Assembly: GCA_024707325.1 (NCBI GenBank)
Contig: JANPZY010000001.1
Location: 2,625,942 to 2,689,941, forward strand
From: Opitutus sp.
Lineage (GTDB): Bacteria > Verrucomicrobiota > Verrucomicrobiia > Opitutales > Opitutaceae
Direction of reading: 5' to 3'
Length of the DNA: 64,000 bases
In this document: in pieces, positions 63,985 to 64,000 of the stretch
Layout of the letters: every line of letters starts with the position of its first letter
Position numbering within the stretch: the stretch's first letter is position 1
Made by a program: the position numbers and the translations under genes
Notes under the pieces: generated by a model
Databases searched by the model: none
Seen by the model: the letters and a program-made list of their open reading frames with translations, nothing else
What the model was told of the DNA's origin: nothing

Positions 63985-64000
63985 TAACGACGACAAGCGC
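63977..64000 (+). CDS. infB: Translation initiation factor IF-2, N-terminal fragment
   Basis: Only the first eight codons (MADNDDKR) are inside the window. The ATG lies eight bases before the end of the ylxR-type gene, and the rimP-nusA-ylxR order makes infB by far the likeliest gene. Cut off by the window end. Confidence 0.8.

Overview
The window is one stretch of a high-GC chromosome from an alphaproteobacterium, most likely a Hyphomicrobiales member close to Devosia. The evidence is the rimP-nusA-ylxR/L7Ae-infB order, the Rhizobiales-type families (DUF1236, YegP-like DUF1508, extensin-like M15, GcvA-like LysR with a tiny divergent partner, an arsR-aqpS-arsC operon using an aquaglyceroporin), and the many short palindromic intergenic repeats. 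This placement rests on gene content only.

Layout. 0.3-4.1 kb: diguanylate cyclase, dihydrofolate-reductase-like protein, EamA exporter, NYN/PIN-like protein and a broken coiled-coil ORF. 4.1-15.2 kb: a reductive pyrimidine catabolism locus with the regulator RutR and a RutR-like operator, beta-alanine:pyruvate aminotransferase, (methyl)malonate-semialdehyde dehydrogenase, N-carbamoyl-amino-acid amidohydrolase, dihydropyrimidinase and a four-gene NitT/NMT1-type ABC importer. Together these take a dihydropyrimidine through carbamoyl-beta-alanine, beta-alanine and malonate semialdehyde to acetyl-CoA; the first enzyme, dihydropyrimidine dehydrogenase, is not in the window. 15.3-16.5 kb: a module of two tiny membrane peptides around a 296-residue membrane protein. 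16.5-22.9 kb: truB-rbfA, a 2-hydroxyacid dehydrogenase, an SH3 protein, a FhuF-like reductase, aqpZ and cutC. 23.3-30.1 kb: TadE/TadG, a two-component pair and an MFS exporter. 30.2-37.5 kb: peroxiredoxin, CreA, a polar amino-acid ABC transporter and stress or envelope proteins. 37.5-40.8 kb: a lower-GC two-gene island (HEPN-like small protein plus a large protein with two P-loop NTPase domains), the best candidate for an undescribed conflict or defence system. 40.8-53.5 kb: lepA, extensin-like protein, LysR, CDF exporter with MerR regulator, the arsenic operon, a DadA-like oxidase and a large FAD/Fe-S oxidoreductase. 53.8-64 kb: PadR regulator, NDUFA9-like epimerase, GFA protein, tRNA-Leu(CAG), metK, trmB, HxlR regulator, a flavin reductase and the rimP-nusA-ylxR-infB operon, cut by the window end.

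About twenty genes, including the essential metK and nusA, are split by single-base indels although both halves remain perfectly conserved. Such genes cannot all be dead, so most of these frameshifts are probably base-calling errors. I give each such gene as one feature over its reconstructed span and say where the frame breaks. No phage, insertion sequence, CRISPR array or rRNA was seen.
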